A DNA stretch of 64,000 nucleotides from Hyperoplus lanceolatus (GCA_026929865.2 CM049405.1:22562001-22626000), one strand, 5' to 3'. Counted from the stretch's first letter, positions 1 to 18,826 are shown. Program-made: numbers and translations. The notes: generated by a model not told the origin, from the letters alone.

Positions 1-1870
1 CTTGTCCTCTGGCCAAATTCATCCCCATGTTATTAAATGGTCAATCCTGTGCATCAAGAGCTTACACTGTGTAGGACATTAACAAGAAAATGTACTTCGC
101 TTAAATGGTTAAAAGAAATGATACATTTTCAAAATGGGGTTGCTGAAGCATGGTTAAAATTCACTGCAACATGATTGCAGAAACACTGCCAACATGCTGG
201 ATGTTTAAGACCCAGTCCATAAAAATAGCTGTTTCACACACACAGATGGTGACTCTCGCTCAAAGTCATGCACAGTTAGGCTGATGGGGGGAAAATGATG
301 GGAAAAGACTCATCAGTAAACACAAGTGGCCCATTTGCTCCACACAGGAAATGACACAGACACTTCAGACATTTCAAGTTCCACTCTGGGGGGGACGTAA
401 TGATGGGAGTTATGGTTTCAGTCTTGGCTGGGTGATAGGCTAGAGACAAAATGAAACACTCCAAGCTCTTTTTGTGTCAGAGTATGTAGGTACTGAGCAG
501 AAAGGTGTAATATAGAGGATGAATATTCAGTTAAACTTGATCCCCCCCCCCCCCACACACTGAAAATACCAGGATACAACATATTTAATTAATAAATTAA
601 TTTATTTAAGTAGTATTTCAAGTAAGATCACAGGAAAGTGCTCATCAGAAAAATTAATGTATTAAAGCTCTCACATCTCGTTAAATATGTATCCATACAG
701 CATGTCAATTAGGAGAAATGCACCGTAGGCTATACAGTATAGACTATATGTAAACAGGAGAGTGGCTACAGCTAAAACTGAATTACCAATGCAGTAAACA
801 ATTAAAGAAACATTAGCCTGACACTTCAAAATATAAATTGACTGTTTGTTAACAAGCTATGGGTTTCTCCACATGCTGAAGCAGTACGAGTGAATTTCTT
901 TGTGTTTGCACAGGTTTGTGTTTTATTTGCCTGTCCAAAACCAAAACTTAAAAGGAATGGGTTTGGCTGACCTTTGCTTCAAAAGTTAGCACCTACAGCT
1001 AACTAGCTTCAGTAGTAACCTATAGCATTACTTTCAGAGCAAAAGGGGCATGTCAGTCACTGCAGTAACTGCATTATTGTGTGGGATTGCAGGCAAGTCC
1101 CTGTTGAGGACCAGAATATCCACAGTGTGGGAGCAGACATGTTGCTATTTTAGAGTCAAACAGGCCTGTCTTGATCTTTTTTTGGTCTGGGGAAGTTTAA
1201 ACTCCACCAATAGCGGCTAAACATATCTAATAGCATCATTTTGGTTTGACTTCATCTTTACCTCTAAAGGTGAACCTGCCGCTTGAATATACAAAAAAGT
1301 ATCAATGAATCTAACCTGTGTGTTGCTTGACTGAGTGTGTATTCCTCTAGTAGCCTACAACATAAGAACAGGGCTATGTTAGAATGAGAAGGCTGAGTTT
1401 AAATGACATTTGGATTTAATACTACGGCAGCTTTCTCTATTTTTTATTAATCCAACTCCTCATTTCAATGTTAAAGCTGGCTCATTAAATAATCATGTGC
1501 ATACTTAGGATGATTTGTATTTTATTTTAAAGCTGCTGACGATGAAGTTAACGACTAACATAGCAGTTTGTGTTAATTGATTAGCTAACTTTAGCCAACC
1601 AACTGTAACCCACAACTGTTGCTAGCTAAAACAACCAGCCAGCAACAGCTAGTTAGATAGAAATGAGGAACCTACTTCTGCTTTCTCCTGCGTGAAGACC
1701 TTTTGACCCAAACATTACAGAGGCATGTATCTGCCACTGTTCTATTAAACTCCAATGGCTAGCATTGACAGGAAGCTTGTCCGTGTTGGTAATGGTAGTG
1801 AAGGGGCATGACTTCATACACAGTTTCATTGGTTTTGGCAAGGATTGTTTTTTTTTTTTTTTTTGTTTTT
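1..1870. other. Gene-free flank downstream of ftcdnl1
   Basis: No exon or long homologous reading frame is recognised here. The stretch holds a C-run at about 542-554, AT-rich sequence, and a cluster of GCTAAC/GTTAGC-type hexamers at about 985-1015 and 1550-1660, a motif style often seen near teleost promoters and UTRs. Reverse-complement AATAAA signals at 1521-1526 and 1443-1448 could serve ftcdnl1, about 350-430 nt past its stop. A T-run at 1849-1870 directly follows the ftcdnl1 stop codon in genomic terms. Confidence 0.5.
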
Positions 1871-6880
<5,010 letters not shown>

Positions 6881-8296
6881 TTACCTAGTCAAATAGCGAA
6901 GGATTAAAATAAGAAGTGCACTGATTAGACAGGAGGATTACTTGGTCATATACAATGACGCACTCTCACACACACACACACACATACATCTGGAGAGAAA
7001 TGTAGCCAAGACAATGGAAACCTAATTGTATGTGAGGAAAGGTGATTATCACTTTAGAAATGAAAAGCAGAAAAGAAAGATTCCCTCTTGATCAGTTGCT
7101 AAGAGGTTTTGATGCTGAGACAAAGGCTACTTGGTCTGGTAGCAGGAGCTTGTGGTAGCCAATGTGAGTTACCTTTAATAAACATCACAAAGATATTTTC
7201 TGTGGAACTCAAACAACTGTCACTTCATTGACTTGATGAGACATACAATTGTTACAGTTTAAGCATGTATCATTATACTATTAGTCACTTGTGGCAACAT
7301 TTTAATGAATGTCTTATTATAGCCTGCCTTTTAAGTAGTATTCCTTTTCCCACTTCTCGTTTTCGTTGCACTTGCAATTGAAAACTTTACATTATGTCAC
7401 TAAGCGTGCGTGTTAATAACTTTATTGTTTGGCTATTTGGGAATAAGTGGGGCATGCTCTCTTTACTGCCTTATATTCAACTTGTCTACCATACACTGTC
7501 AGCTGTTTATTAAAATTGCTCATTCAACTGTCTTTAATGGGGATGCCAACTACAGAAACTTTGTGGAGCTGTATTCTACCACAATACTATTATTAATAAT
7601 AATGTATTTAAGGCTAGATTACCTTGATGCAATGAGTTTCCTTTCTATATCCACTGAATCGGACAGACAACTACCCAATAAACGGTTTAATAGTGTTAAG
7701 TCGTCCAGTGCAGCCTTTGGGAATTACTGTGCTGCTCAGTTATCAGTGCTGACCGACGTTCAGTTGAAGAACATGTTCAAAGTCCAAGCTGGAGGAAACA
7801 GTTATATGTGGCACGCAAGTCAAACACATGTGACAGAAACTAAAGTATCGGTTCATAAAGTGTGACATACTTGCGTTCTCAGCACTGATATGTGCAGTGC
7901 ATTCACTAGTGTACCACCACGGGGAAATGTGCTTTTCGCTGATTTCTGCACGCAAACCAAATAGAGCACGACAACGTTCACAACAAGGCTAGACTTTAGC
8001 ATATGGAGCTACCGAAGATGAGAGTTCAGTGCAAGATAGTTCACTCCTATTTCCAGCCTACTGAACACATTTGTGTTTTCTGAAGGACGGTAGTAGGCAA
8101 TACACATTTTGCATAATTGTCTAATATCTCCCTATTTTACATGTTTATTTATTGGTTTCATTGCATGAATTGTGTATTAAAGTTGTTGTTGTTTTTTTTT
8201 TTACAAAGTATAGGCTATTTTCACAAGAAGGCAATGAATAGGCCTACATTTTAGGAAAGGAAACATCCAAACCAGACAGCGCTGAGAACAAGTTCT

Positions 8297-9318
8297 GGGG
8301 CCGTATTCACAAAACATTTTAAGGCTAAGAGTAGGTCCTAACGTGCTGATTTAGGAGTAACTCTCAAAAATAAGGGGCGTTTCACTCCTAATTTTAGGAC
8401 TCCTAACTTTTTTAAATAAGTGTAATTCACAAAGCATGTTAGCGCTAAAACTAGCTCCTAAATCTATGAAAAGCTAGGAGAGGACTCCTAAGTCACTAAG
8501 AGTAAATCACAGACAATCATTTGATGGTGTTTTGGATAGCTGTAAGGGGTTAATGATCTTAGTAAAGCTATATTTAGAAAGTATAGACACATTTATATTT
8601 ATTAAATGTATATAATACAATATTTATAAAGTTCCTTTTCCTGCAGTTGCTTTGGGTTTACGATGCACTGAAAGTTACTGTTGGTGTCACGTTTGGCTTT
8701 AATTTCCTACTAGAGGCCTATATGTGGCCTTCGCACCATCTCCTCCGTTCCATCTCCTCCGTTTGTCGTTGTCTGGCTATTGCTGCATAGTCCGCCGTTG
8801 AGAGAAATACAGTGAGAGTGCATGGCGTGCAGCTCTTCAATGAGGATATTTTTTCCGATTCAAATCATTGTAAAATTTAAAATGAATAGACCTATGTGGC
8901 GCTATTGTAGGCTAATTGTGAAAGAATGTGTGGGAAACCCTGCAGTAGGCCTATCTTGGTTTCATGTTAAATCAGTGTCACTTGTCATTAATTGTATATA
9001 AAAACTCTTTACTGTAATACAGCGAAACAATATGGATATCTCCCACAGTGTTTCTATTATAAATTCACTCTTAGCTCTCATTCCCTCTCAGCCAATCACT
9101 GTAGGCATAGAAGGTATGAACATGACATCATCCATAGCAACAGGGTCAACACCGCCCTCTAGTCTTAGTTTAGGAGTCCCTCCCATTCCTTAGTAAAAGT
9201 TGGTCTTATCAGCTTTGTTTTATGAAAGGTTTTATGAAATTTCTCCTTACTAAGAACTTGTAGTGCTCCTTAGGAGTACTCTTAGTGCTAAGATAAAATG
9301 TTTTGTGAATACGGCCCC
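8297..9318. mobile_element. Non-autonomous DNA transposon, about 1.0 kb, TIR GGGGCCGTATTCACAAAACA
   Basis: The left end GGGGCCGTATTCACAAAACA is the exact inverted complement of the right end TGTTTTGTGAATACGGCCCC. Subterminal sequence is full of ...CTCCTAA/TTAGGAG... repeats on both arms. No transposase frame. The termini resemble PIF/Harbinger-like vertebrate MITEs from memory, but no clear target duplication is visible, so the superfamily is uncertain. Confidence 0.75.
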
Positions 9319-9385
9319 TGACCTTTCTTTATAGGTCCATGAGTCTGACACGCCAGTACAAATTAAACATTTTATAAATGGATGA

Positions 9386-9516
<131 letters not shown>

Positions 9517-10100
9517 TCGTATAATAATGTAGGCTATATACTTTTAAATTAAATGTTTCTTATATTTATTCAAGAATGCAGTGTTTAGTGTAATTTGAAT
9601 GTATTCATATCATTTGTCTGTCGGACGGTGTAGTTTCCTTAAAGGTCCATGGGTTAACCTACCAGTCAAAAACGGAAGTACAGAGGAGCTCATGATCTCA
9701 ACTCGGGTGACACAAAAAAAAAGACATGCGCAGTAGTGCTAATGGTTTTGTCTGGTGTTTGGCACGCGACCGTAGTCATGGCTGATTAGTGGGTTTTGGA
9801 TAAACAGCGCCTCTTCGTGGACAAACAAATACTGAGAACTCTAGATAGAAATAAATAAATAGTAAAGAGTTTCTTCTGCAACTGCTGCATAGTGTGACAG
9901 ACGATGGATAGAATACATTGTGCAATGATAAGTATTTCAGCTACTTCCAGGCTCCGTGTTTTGATGTTAGCTTCCAGATAATGCGATGCTGTGTTGTTGC
10001 TAGCAGACACAGCTATCCTATTCACAGCAGGGAAGCTAGCTCGACATGCAGCGACTGCGTTGAGAGGAAAACGCCAAATCATTAACTTATTATACAGCCC

Positions 10101-13100
10101 ATGCTAACCGCCCGTGCAGTTACGGTGGGCTTCACTCTGGTAACTGTGGCCAAAACGATGACCTCCGTGGCAGCGACGACATCCTCCGAGGTTTGCGGGC
10201 TGCATGCGTCATCCAGTCGGGATGAAAGCGCTGGGAGCCCACGAGAGAGGCTCCACAAGCTGCTCGCTGTGCCTGGAAGCCCTGGATACGACCCCAGCAG
10301 AGTCAACGACCTGCTGCTCCTCCGGCCTGATACAGACGGTCAGACCCACCCAGAACCAAAGGAGGAGAGCCGTAACAACAGGCATGTCGTGTTTTTCCAC
10401 GGGGACATACAGGTGAGTGTGATGGAGGGTCTAATTTATCAGGGAGGGGTCAACCTAGGACAACTGATGCCTGGACTCATTTAATAATTTGAGTCACTCA
10501 CTGACGGTTGTTACTGACTCAGGTGGCTTGTGATAGTATTCTAATTTACTGACACACCCCACACCCACACTAGGTGTGCGGCCTCGTGACCTCAATGCCA
10601 TGTGACATGTAGTGTGTGAAAGGTTTGCAGAGCTAGATTTACAGCACGCAGTATGTCACACCCGTTAACGCCAGTAAAAGAATAATAAAACGATGCCTAG
10701 CTAATGAAAATATCCCCATGGGTAACCGTAAGTCATATTTATGAGATTCAAAGTCATAAGCATAAGATAGAAAGTTTCCATTATGAAATGCAAAGTCATA
10801 ATCATGAGATAAAGTCAAAAGTATGATAAAAACTAAGCAAATTTTTAATCTATTTTATTTTTTTTTCACAAAACAAACCCACTACACATGAGTGTTTCAC
10901 AGCAGGTTCCAGCTATCTCTACACTAATCATTAACAACACTCTGCAACTTGGAAATGACGCAGCAGACTGAAATCAGTTGGTCTGAGAGAGGTTTTCTAA
11001 TATGAGGGCAGATATTTGACCCCGTCACACTTGGCTGTACTTAGCAACATTGATATCAAGTTCAGTTTATTTATATTGGAAGGAATTCATCAGTGAACAA
11101 GGCTACCCATAGTCAGGAGCAAGTCACAACATTTAACTGGAAGAAGAGCCAGTGTTTGCACATGTATGTTGACAACATGTCTACCTGCAGAGAAGAAAGG
11201 ATCCTGATTGGGCGGCAGAGATATGGGCACTTCCTGTTTGTGTTTTATTGCCACCATCTGTTGTGAGTGGTATTAGCTTTGTGTAATAAGCAAAGGGGGA
11301 TTTGACAAAGTAACATAGTTATTTCAAATGGCTGATGACCAGACAACACCACCTTATATTCCCATTTGTAAATGAAGAAAGAAACATTCACAACATAATT
11401 TATGGAACATAAATAATACTGTATTTAATCAATTAATTGTCAATGCTTTCAGTTGATAACCGAGATATAACCGCATAACAAAGCGCTAGCCTGTCCATAC
11501 TGTGTGTGCTAAAAAAAATGGCTGCATACTGCGTAGTGTGTAAACAGGCTTGTTGTGCAGTTAGCTAAGGTGGGGCCCTTTGTTTATATACCAGTTTACA
11601 GAGCCTAGGCTGTGTAGGAACACAAGCCTTTTTTCAGCGCACTCAGTACGGAAAGGAAGGGGATTGTGAGGACATATTCACTGATTTTGAAAAAAAGTGA
11701 TTGGCAACAAGCATTATCCAGATTGCTGACTCCACCTTTAATGCTTTTGCAGCTGAGTAGCAGAGTGCTTCTGAACATGTGTGTAGTCAGAGTATTAAAG
11801 AACAAACATGGCCGTGTCCCTTCAGCCTGTGCCAAACCTCTAATTGCTGCGGCTGCCAGATTATTCTGTCAGATTATGCAAAACTGTCTTAAAGGCTTTC
11901 AGTTTCTGGGGCACTAACATATCAGGTTTTAAAAAATATGGAGGCGTAAAATAAGATGAAACACCACCTATTTGTCTTCCTTTCTAACAGCATTTTGAGT
12001 GGCCACTGGCCAGCTCCTCTATTTGTGGTCTCTCTCTGCAATCCTAAACAAGTGTTAATATTCCCACAGTCTGCTGCTATTTGGCAGTAGTGGTTCGTAT
12101 GTGCGGCGTGCTGTCCCACGTAAACAAAGTGAATGAGGTCATTGTGCACTGTCCACCCACCGCGACCACACAGCCTGACAGCACACACTGACAAGATGCT
12201 GCTGATGGAACTAATCACATTAATGTGTGTGACGCTTTCAGTCCCACTCTCACCAGGACACAATCTGTTTGAGTCACGAGTGGAGTAATTAAGTTATTTT
12301 TTGGAAACGTCTTTGAATTTTAGAATGGTTGGGATGATTCTTTATTTAAGATTAGTTGATTGATGTCCCACACTTTAAGTTGTATGTGTGTGTTGTTTGT
12401 TAAGAACTTCCAGGAGGAGATGTCTGTCCAGCCTGAAGGGGCCCAGTGGCTGTGCTGGAGTCTGGAGCAGGTGGCCTTCACACTGGGCCGGCGTTTCCCT
12501 GACAGACACGTGTGGGTGGTCCGAGCTTCGCGCATGTACCTGCACAAGTTCAGCTCCTACCAACACTTTGTGGAGAGCAACATGTTCGGGGCACCGGAGC
12601 ACTCCCTGTACTCACGGGACTTTGGAGCCTTTCACCATCTCAGGTTTGGGGCTTTTTCGTCATTTTCAAACAGCAACTGAATCACTGGGACTCATAACAC
12701 ATGTTTAATGTGTCTCCTTTTAACCTTTAACACTGACATTTACATGTTGAACTTTATACACCTCACGCTGTAATTGTTATTTACAGAGTGGTGAATAAAG
12801 TTTTCAGTGGTTGCTGTCTGAATTCTTGGGGCATCCGCAGTAATGACCTCAGCATAATGTAATGTGCCGCGGTCTCAGAAATCATGAAAATAAATGCCAA
12901 AGAATGACTAAATAAGTATTTACTTGCTGCTTTTTGTTTTTAGCCTATTTCATTACTCTCAGGTTCAACACAAGGCAACATAAACCATTCATTTAAATTT
13001 GCATGGATTTTTGAAGAGGAAATGGGCAATGGTTGCTCATCGCTATTTTAGCTTAGCTCAAATACTGGTAGTCAACAGGTAGTGTTAGCCTCTCTTTCCC

Positions 13101-14191
13101 GACAGTCAGAAGATAAACTTTACAATGTCACAGAACACTCCTGTGTGCATTTTTGGACTTTGGGATTTACCAAGTTATGTTGCGCTCAATATTATTTGCA
13201 CTTTCTGTAATTAAAAATCAAATACATACTGCTTTGTCTTTAACCCGAGAGTGAGGCAACAAGATAAAATGAAAAGATGTTGAACTATTTCTTTAAAAGG
13301 TGCACTATGCAGTTTCATAGGAGGGGGATTTGTTTACATTTGCAGAGCCTGCAGTTAGTTTACACAACATATTTACTCAATTTTATTCTTAGTATTGAAT
13401 AATTCTATCAAATCAAAACAAAATTATTTTGAGACACCTGGAACCAAACATAAAGACTAGAATATGACGATAAACAAATTTGTGGGCCTTGCTGCTGTAA
13501 ACAACAACAACGACGGTTAAACACTTACTTTTAAGGTAGCTTTCTTACTTCAAAGGGTTCTAGTGGTCCAAGTTTCTTGTGAGGAAAGCTTGTTTATTCA
13601 GTTATGAGAATATACAGAATATGGAAAATATGAACTTCTCTGACACACCCAGAGTAACATAGCTCACCTTTTAAGTTGCCGTCCTTTCCCTGACCAAACA
13701 TTTGTGAATGCAGGGCCCTGCTGAGCCACGGGATGGAGCGGGCCGACCTCCCTTCCCCCCTCCAGATCCAGGGGGGCGCTGACAGCATCCCCTCTGGCTT
13801 CTCCCTGGCGCTGGTGGGCTTCAGCAAAGGCTGCGTGGTGCTCAACCAGATGGTGTACGAGCTGGGCGGGGCCCGCGCAGACCCCAACATGTCCCCCTTC
13901 GTCCAGTGCATCTCTGACATGTACTGGCTGGACGGAGGCCACCCGGGAGGCAGTGAGACCTGGGTGACAGACAAGCAGGTGCTGAAGGAACTGGCCTCCA
14001 GCAGGGTGTCCATCCACGCCCACGTCACCCCCTACGAGGTGTGTGACCCCATGCGGGCCTGGGTGGGCCGCGAGCATGCACACTTCATCCAGACCCTGGA
14101 GGAGTGCGGAGCCTGTCCCAGTAAGAAGCTGCACTTTGAGGATGAGCCCCCCTCCATCCACAACCACTTCAGGGTCATCCAGGAGTTCTGA
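10101..14191 (+). CDS. c2orf69: C2orf69 homologue, mitochondrial esterase-like protein
   Basis: Three coding exons: 10101-10412, 12405-12643, 13714-14191 (1029 bp, 342 aa), all with GT-AG junctions and matching phase. Human C2orf69 has 385 aa. The N-terminus is short, hydrophobic and Thr/Ala/Val-rich, compatible with organelle targeting. Exon 1 ends in RHVVFFHGDIQ; exon 2 has VWVVRASRMYLHKFSSYQHF; exon 3 has ALVGFSKGCVVLNQ, whose GFSKG (residues 219-223, Ser221) fits a nucleophile elbow of alpha/beta hydrolase-like proteins. The human protein is mitochondrial and its loss causes a severe early-onset mitochondrial disorder; its reaction is not settled. Start choice: first ATG after an in-frame stop at 10083-10085. 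Neighbour ftcdnl1 is divergent, as in human. Confidence 0.92.
11490..11741. mobile_element. Palindromic MITE family A, copy 3 (left end decayed)
   Basis: In c2orf69 intron 1. It has CTGTCCATACTGTGTGTGC, the CAGAGCCTAGGCTGTGTA block and the right terminus TGCTGACTCCACCTTTAA. The left terminus cannot be aligned. The rest of the intron (10413-12404) holds an AGTCATAA-rich stretch (about 10730-10830) and nothing recognisable as a gene. Confidence 0.7.
13293..13674. mobile_element. MITE family C, copy 1 (AAAGGTGCACTATGCAGTTTC)
   Basis: In c2orf69 intron 2, ending 39 bp before exon 3. It begins TTAAAAGGTGCACTATGCAG and ends ACATAGCTCACCTTTTAA, with TTAA at both ends. The interior CAGAGCCTGCAGTTAGTTT and CAGTTATGAGAATATAC recur at 36532-36890 and, reversed, at 53588-53839. 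Confidence 0.7.
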
Positions 14192-14229
14192 GTTTATCTT
14201 TAAAGGGGTTGTGAGCTGATTGTCCAAGC

Positions 14230-14494
14230 TTAAACGGTATAGTCAGTGATACTGTCAAAATCATTGAATATCTCCTCACAATCTGCCACCTACCTGTCTT
14301 TACTGTGTGCGCTGGAAAAAGATCCAGTGTTGATACACAGCCTAGGCTCTGTAAACGGGTATGTTGCTAGCTACGGTGGCCCCCTTTGTGAACATACCAG
14401 ATTACAGGTACACAGTACGGACAGATAATGGATTATGAGATATTATTCTCTGATTTGGACAAGCGTTCAACAGAGTCGCTGACTGGACCTTTAA
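14230..14494. mobile_element. Palindromic MITE family A, copy 4, in presumed c2orf69 3' UTR
   Basis: Starts 38 bp after the c2orf69 stop codon. It contains TGAATATCTCCTCACAATC, CACAGCCTAGGCTCTGTAAA, GCTAGCTACGGTGGCCCCCT and a right end reading GTCGCTGACTGGACCTTTAA. Part of the right arm is deleted. Confidence 0.75.
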
Positions 14495-15962
14495 CCGAGC
14501 GCTTTATTTATTAATACAGAGTGAGTGTCTTACCTGCTTCTCTTACCTCATTGTTCTGTGATTCAAGGGCTCAGAGTTTGGAGCATGTCACAGACGCTGG
14601 TGTGGTGTACTTTCCATGGCTAAATGCACTTGATCCGAAATTTGAATGATGCAGCGGCCTCTTCCCCGCGTAGGAATATGCAGGAATTTCTTTTTTTCTT
14701 TTAGGCTAAACATAACAGACCTCATGTTGTTTCAGTTAAATGTGAGGGGATTTCTATCTTTTATGGTGTATAAGTTAAAGTGTAATATTGTGACTTATTT
14801 GAATTCGTGCCATGGGTTTCAGTTGAAATTGAATGTATGTTAAGCTGATCACATCATTTTTGTACCTGTTCTTGTGTTCAGCTACGTTTAAGACACAAGC
14901 ATGTTCTTATTTAGTGAGTGTTGTCATTCCTTCAGGTTGATCCCAGTTATGGAGTGTCCACTAATCATTTGTCAAAGCCTTTTTTACTGGAGTGTTCCAG
15001 CATATCACATGATCTTTTCTGAAACAAATAGTTAGTGATTTTTGTTCAGTTGATAAAGATAAGGTGAAGCTTGATGTCACAACTGAGGTTTTCAAATAAG
15101 AATACATTTTTAAAACTTAATATTAACATTCTTTGACATGTTTTGATTTTCTGTTCAATAATTGTTTTCCCCTTGGTGTCAGAAATGCATTTATACTTTT
15201 TGTTTATTGCAATGTAACGATGCACATAGCTGCTAGTTTCGAAGTGATGTTGCAGCATGTATTGTAGTCTGTATGATCTCTATGTGAGCTTTAATAGCAT
15301 CTTTGCACTCCGCTGATGGCTGCAACTCACCTTGCTGAATGTAACTTCAGATCATTCCATTATGTTTACTGTTTAAAAACCTTAGTCTTTTAGGAGGAGA
15401 TGAACCTCTTTAAATGTGATACGCAAGTGCACACTGAGGTAACATGCACTATATGATATCACCTGCTTGCCAATCGGTTAACATTGTCACCTTGTTAAGT
15501 TGTCTTGTGAATGGTAACCAAGGCTGGAGAGATATCGAGCTCTGTTGAATCAGCAGGTGGCAGCAGTGTAGAAGAAGCAAACTGTTCCACACTGGTTCAA
15601 CTCAAAGACGACAACAAAAGACATTCAGATATTTTCTACAACCTTTAATGAGCGTTTTCAGTTTGTTTTTGAGATGCTTACATATATTAGCTTGCAGTTG
15701 ATCAGAATACAATACGGATTATGTATTTTCTTTTTTTTTTTGTCATTTCAGATGCAATCAGAATGCTCATACATTAAAAAACAATATATATATAAAATGC
15801 AAAATAAACATACATCTCTTGGACATTTATTTGCTTGTGCTTGTGTCTGGTTTGACCCTGATCTACAGCATCCTTCAGTCACATGGAACAAACAAGGAAT
15901 GTATGGTGGTGACATCATCAGTGGCCTGATGTGTACTGGTGCTCAGCTGCTGGAGTTAGCAC

Positions 15963-16135
<173 letters not shown>

Positions 16136-16950
16136 CAGCTGAGCGCCTCCCGCTCACACAATGAGGGAGGGAGGCCAGGGGACTAGCTGCTGGAGATTAC
16201 AGTACACAATCTGCTGTACAAAATAACAATCTACACCACAGCATAGAGTAATGCGAGAGCGAGAGACCATGCCAGCGGACACTAGACACTTTGTCCCGCC
16301 CGTTGAGAGCAATTTCATCACTTTCCTGCTAAACCAATCTGTGTTTCCTCGAGGTAAAACGTGCTGGTCCACTGTTAAAAAGTCTGCTATTTACAGATGC
16401 TGCAGCAAAGAGGAAGTGTTTCTATACAAGCTGAGCTAGAGCGGAGAAACTTCCTGTATCAAGTCACATCACTTCTGCCTGAATCAAGATTTATTTCAAG
16501 ACACTGTCACCCGTTTGGTCAGGTATAAAGAGAAAAAAACGCAGAGATAATACTTTAATCTCCGATGAGATGAAAGTAAGATTCAAGCTTATTTCCTTAT
16601 ACAGTAGGAAAGGAGACACCGTACAAAATATCAAGCAGCAGATAAGCCTGCCAGCTGAAATGTCTTATAACAAGTTCCAGTCAAATCACTTAGGATGAAA
16701 TAATTGTTTTTTTTTATTACAGTGTGGTGTTCCAGTTTTGAAACATGACAGCATTACGGATAAGAGTGTGGCCGTGGCTGGAGTCGCCCTCCTCCCCACA
16801 CAAAGGCCATTGTACCAGCTGGCGACGACAACAACAACAACAGTCAAAAACACACACAATGTGCTCTTATTTTCAGTTTGGCAGGACCTCACACAACACA
16901 AAGAAGAATGTTTCACTGGAGGTTAAGAGCAATCAGTCGCCATCAACGCA

Positions 16951-17273
16951 CTTTAAGATGAGACACTGCAGGCAATTTAAAGGAGAATTTGTTCATATCT
17001 TGTTAATTGTCAGATTTATGATAGATGTTCTTCTTAAAAACATGCTGAAAATGCATTTTTTAAGACCTATACATAGTATTTGTTTTATTTATAATATGAA
17101 AAAAAAGCGTAAAACGTACGTAGGTTAATGCCAAATTAGCACAATTATTCATAAATTTCGGAAAAAATGTGTAGTACAAAAAAAGAATAGTTTTAATGTA
17201 AGCTATCAAATGGCAATGTTTCATGATGATATCGATTAGTAAAAAATGTTACACTGTTCACCTGCAGTGTCTC
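16951..17273. mobile_element. MITE family B, copy 2
   Basis: Left end CTTTAAGATGAGACACTGCA, right end CACCTGCAGTGTCTCAC; AT-rich interior shared with copy 1. A C-run of about 20 follows immediately. Confidence 0.65.
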
Positions 17274-17472
17274 ACCCCCCCCCCCCCCCCCCCAAGTCCC
17301 ACTTGAACAGAAGATGGTGAGTGATGTGAATCGATAGCACCTTATGTTTCTCGTGTACAGCGCTTCAAACATCCATCTCTTTCTCAACCAAACACTGAAA
17401 TCATCTTTCCCACTTTCTCATCGAACAGAAAAGCCTTTCATACCAACCTAGCTCAACACTCTACAACACAAC

Positions 17473-17533
17473 TTAAAGGAATAGTTCCACATTTTGGGAA
17501 ATTTTGACCCAAAAACTGCAAACTATTCCTTTA
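17473..17533. mobile_element. Minimal palindromic MITE, 61 bp
   Basis: TTAAAGGAATAGTT at the left and AACTATTCCTTTAG at the right enclose about 33 bp. The ends match those of the larger element at 40011-40656, so it is probably an internally deleted relative. Confidence 0.6.
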
Positions 17534-18826
17534 GGTTCTTCTTTCAAGACACATATCCAATTCCAACGTATTTCCTCCTTCCTTTCTCCTGGCTAATCTC
17601 TCCATTACCACCTTCTCTTCACCTCCCATCAAATCCATCTTAAAAACTCCTCCTTTCTTTCATCTTCACAACCCCCTGCAGTCAAAACGTCTCCACGCAG
17701 AAACTCATGATGCTTGACAACCTCGACAGCATCGTTTGCTTTTTAAATTTTAAATAACACCTTAATTAATCCTCCTAAATCACCCGCCGTAATCTCAAAC
17801 ACTTCCTTATAAGACACATTATTTACATCAAAAATATAAAGTACAAGTCCAGCACATAAATAATAAGAATAGGCCATTAAGAAAAAAAACATTAAGAATA
17901 CACAACATAAGTGAGCAGAGAGAGTGAGCAGCAATGCCCTGAGATGAGAACAGGTATACTGTATATATATATATTTATGACAGGAGGATGACTGGAGGAG
18001 CAGCTTTTAGAATGGAAAGCATACAGCGGATGGCTTTTGGGTGAGGGACTGGCCAACCTCAAAACAATACAGTACACACTTTCAGAGGACAGCTCATCGG
18101 TTCAGTTTTACGCGTGCTGGTGATGTAAGTGCTAAAAGTCGCGTTTCTCTGCAAAGAGGAACTCGCGGCTCACAGAGGAAATGCTTTTGAGTAAGTGCGG
18201 GTGTGGCATGAGTCAGTGGATTCTTCGGCCGTTAGTTAGTTTGAAGTTTGTGTGTCACTGCGGAAGGATGAATACCTGTTTTATTTTATCTCACTTCAAA
18301 ACCTTTGTCAAAACCGTTTATTCTAGAAAATGTTCCATGAATCACATAATTAAGGCGGCTATGCTGGCGTTGGGGAGTTAATAAAATTACGTTTTATCTG
18401 AAACCCTGAGCTCAATTATTACGCTAATGCAAACATGGAGAAAATTAAAAGTAAGACTTTGAAGAAAAAAACAAACATATAAGGAATGTAATCTTCTTAT
18501 GTGTGGCTTTCTCTGCTGGTTGTTTTCTAAAGACAAAGTGCATCCTGGTTTTACACATCATTGCAGGTGGTAAGATGATAGAGCTTTGACGAGACATATT
18601 TTATGAACTTTCAGTTAGAAATAGTGACGTGAAATGTATTCAAGGGCCTCACAGTCTTGAGGCTAGACACACCCAGTTATCTTCATGTAAAATAAGGACA
18701 TTATCACACTTCCTGATTGCAGCGCTGCTCATCTCCATATCAAACATAGTGGGGCTGGTGACGAAGAACACTTGACTTCCCACTTTAAAGGCAGGGCGCC
18801 GCTTACTTCTCTAAAAGGTTTCTTGA

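Noticed and set aside
7410-7865. 151-aa plus-strand open frame between ftcdnl1 and c2orf69
   Set aside because: No recognisable family, AT-rich composition, no splice or promoter context; compatible with chance.
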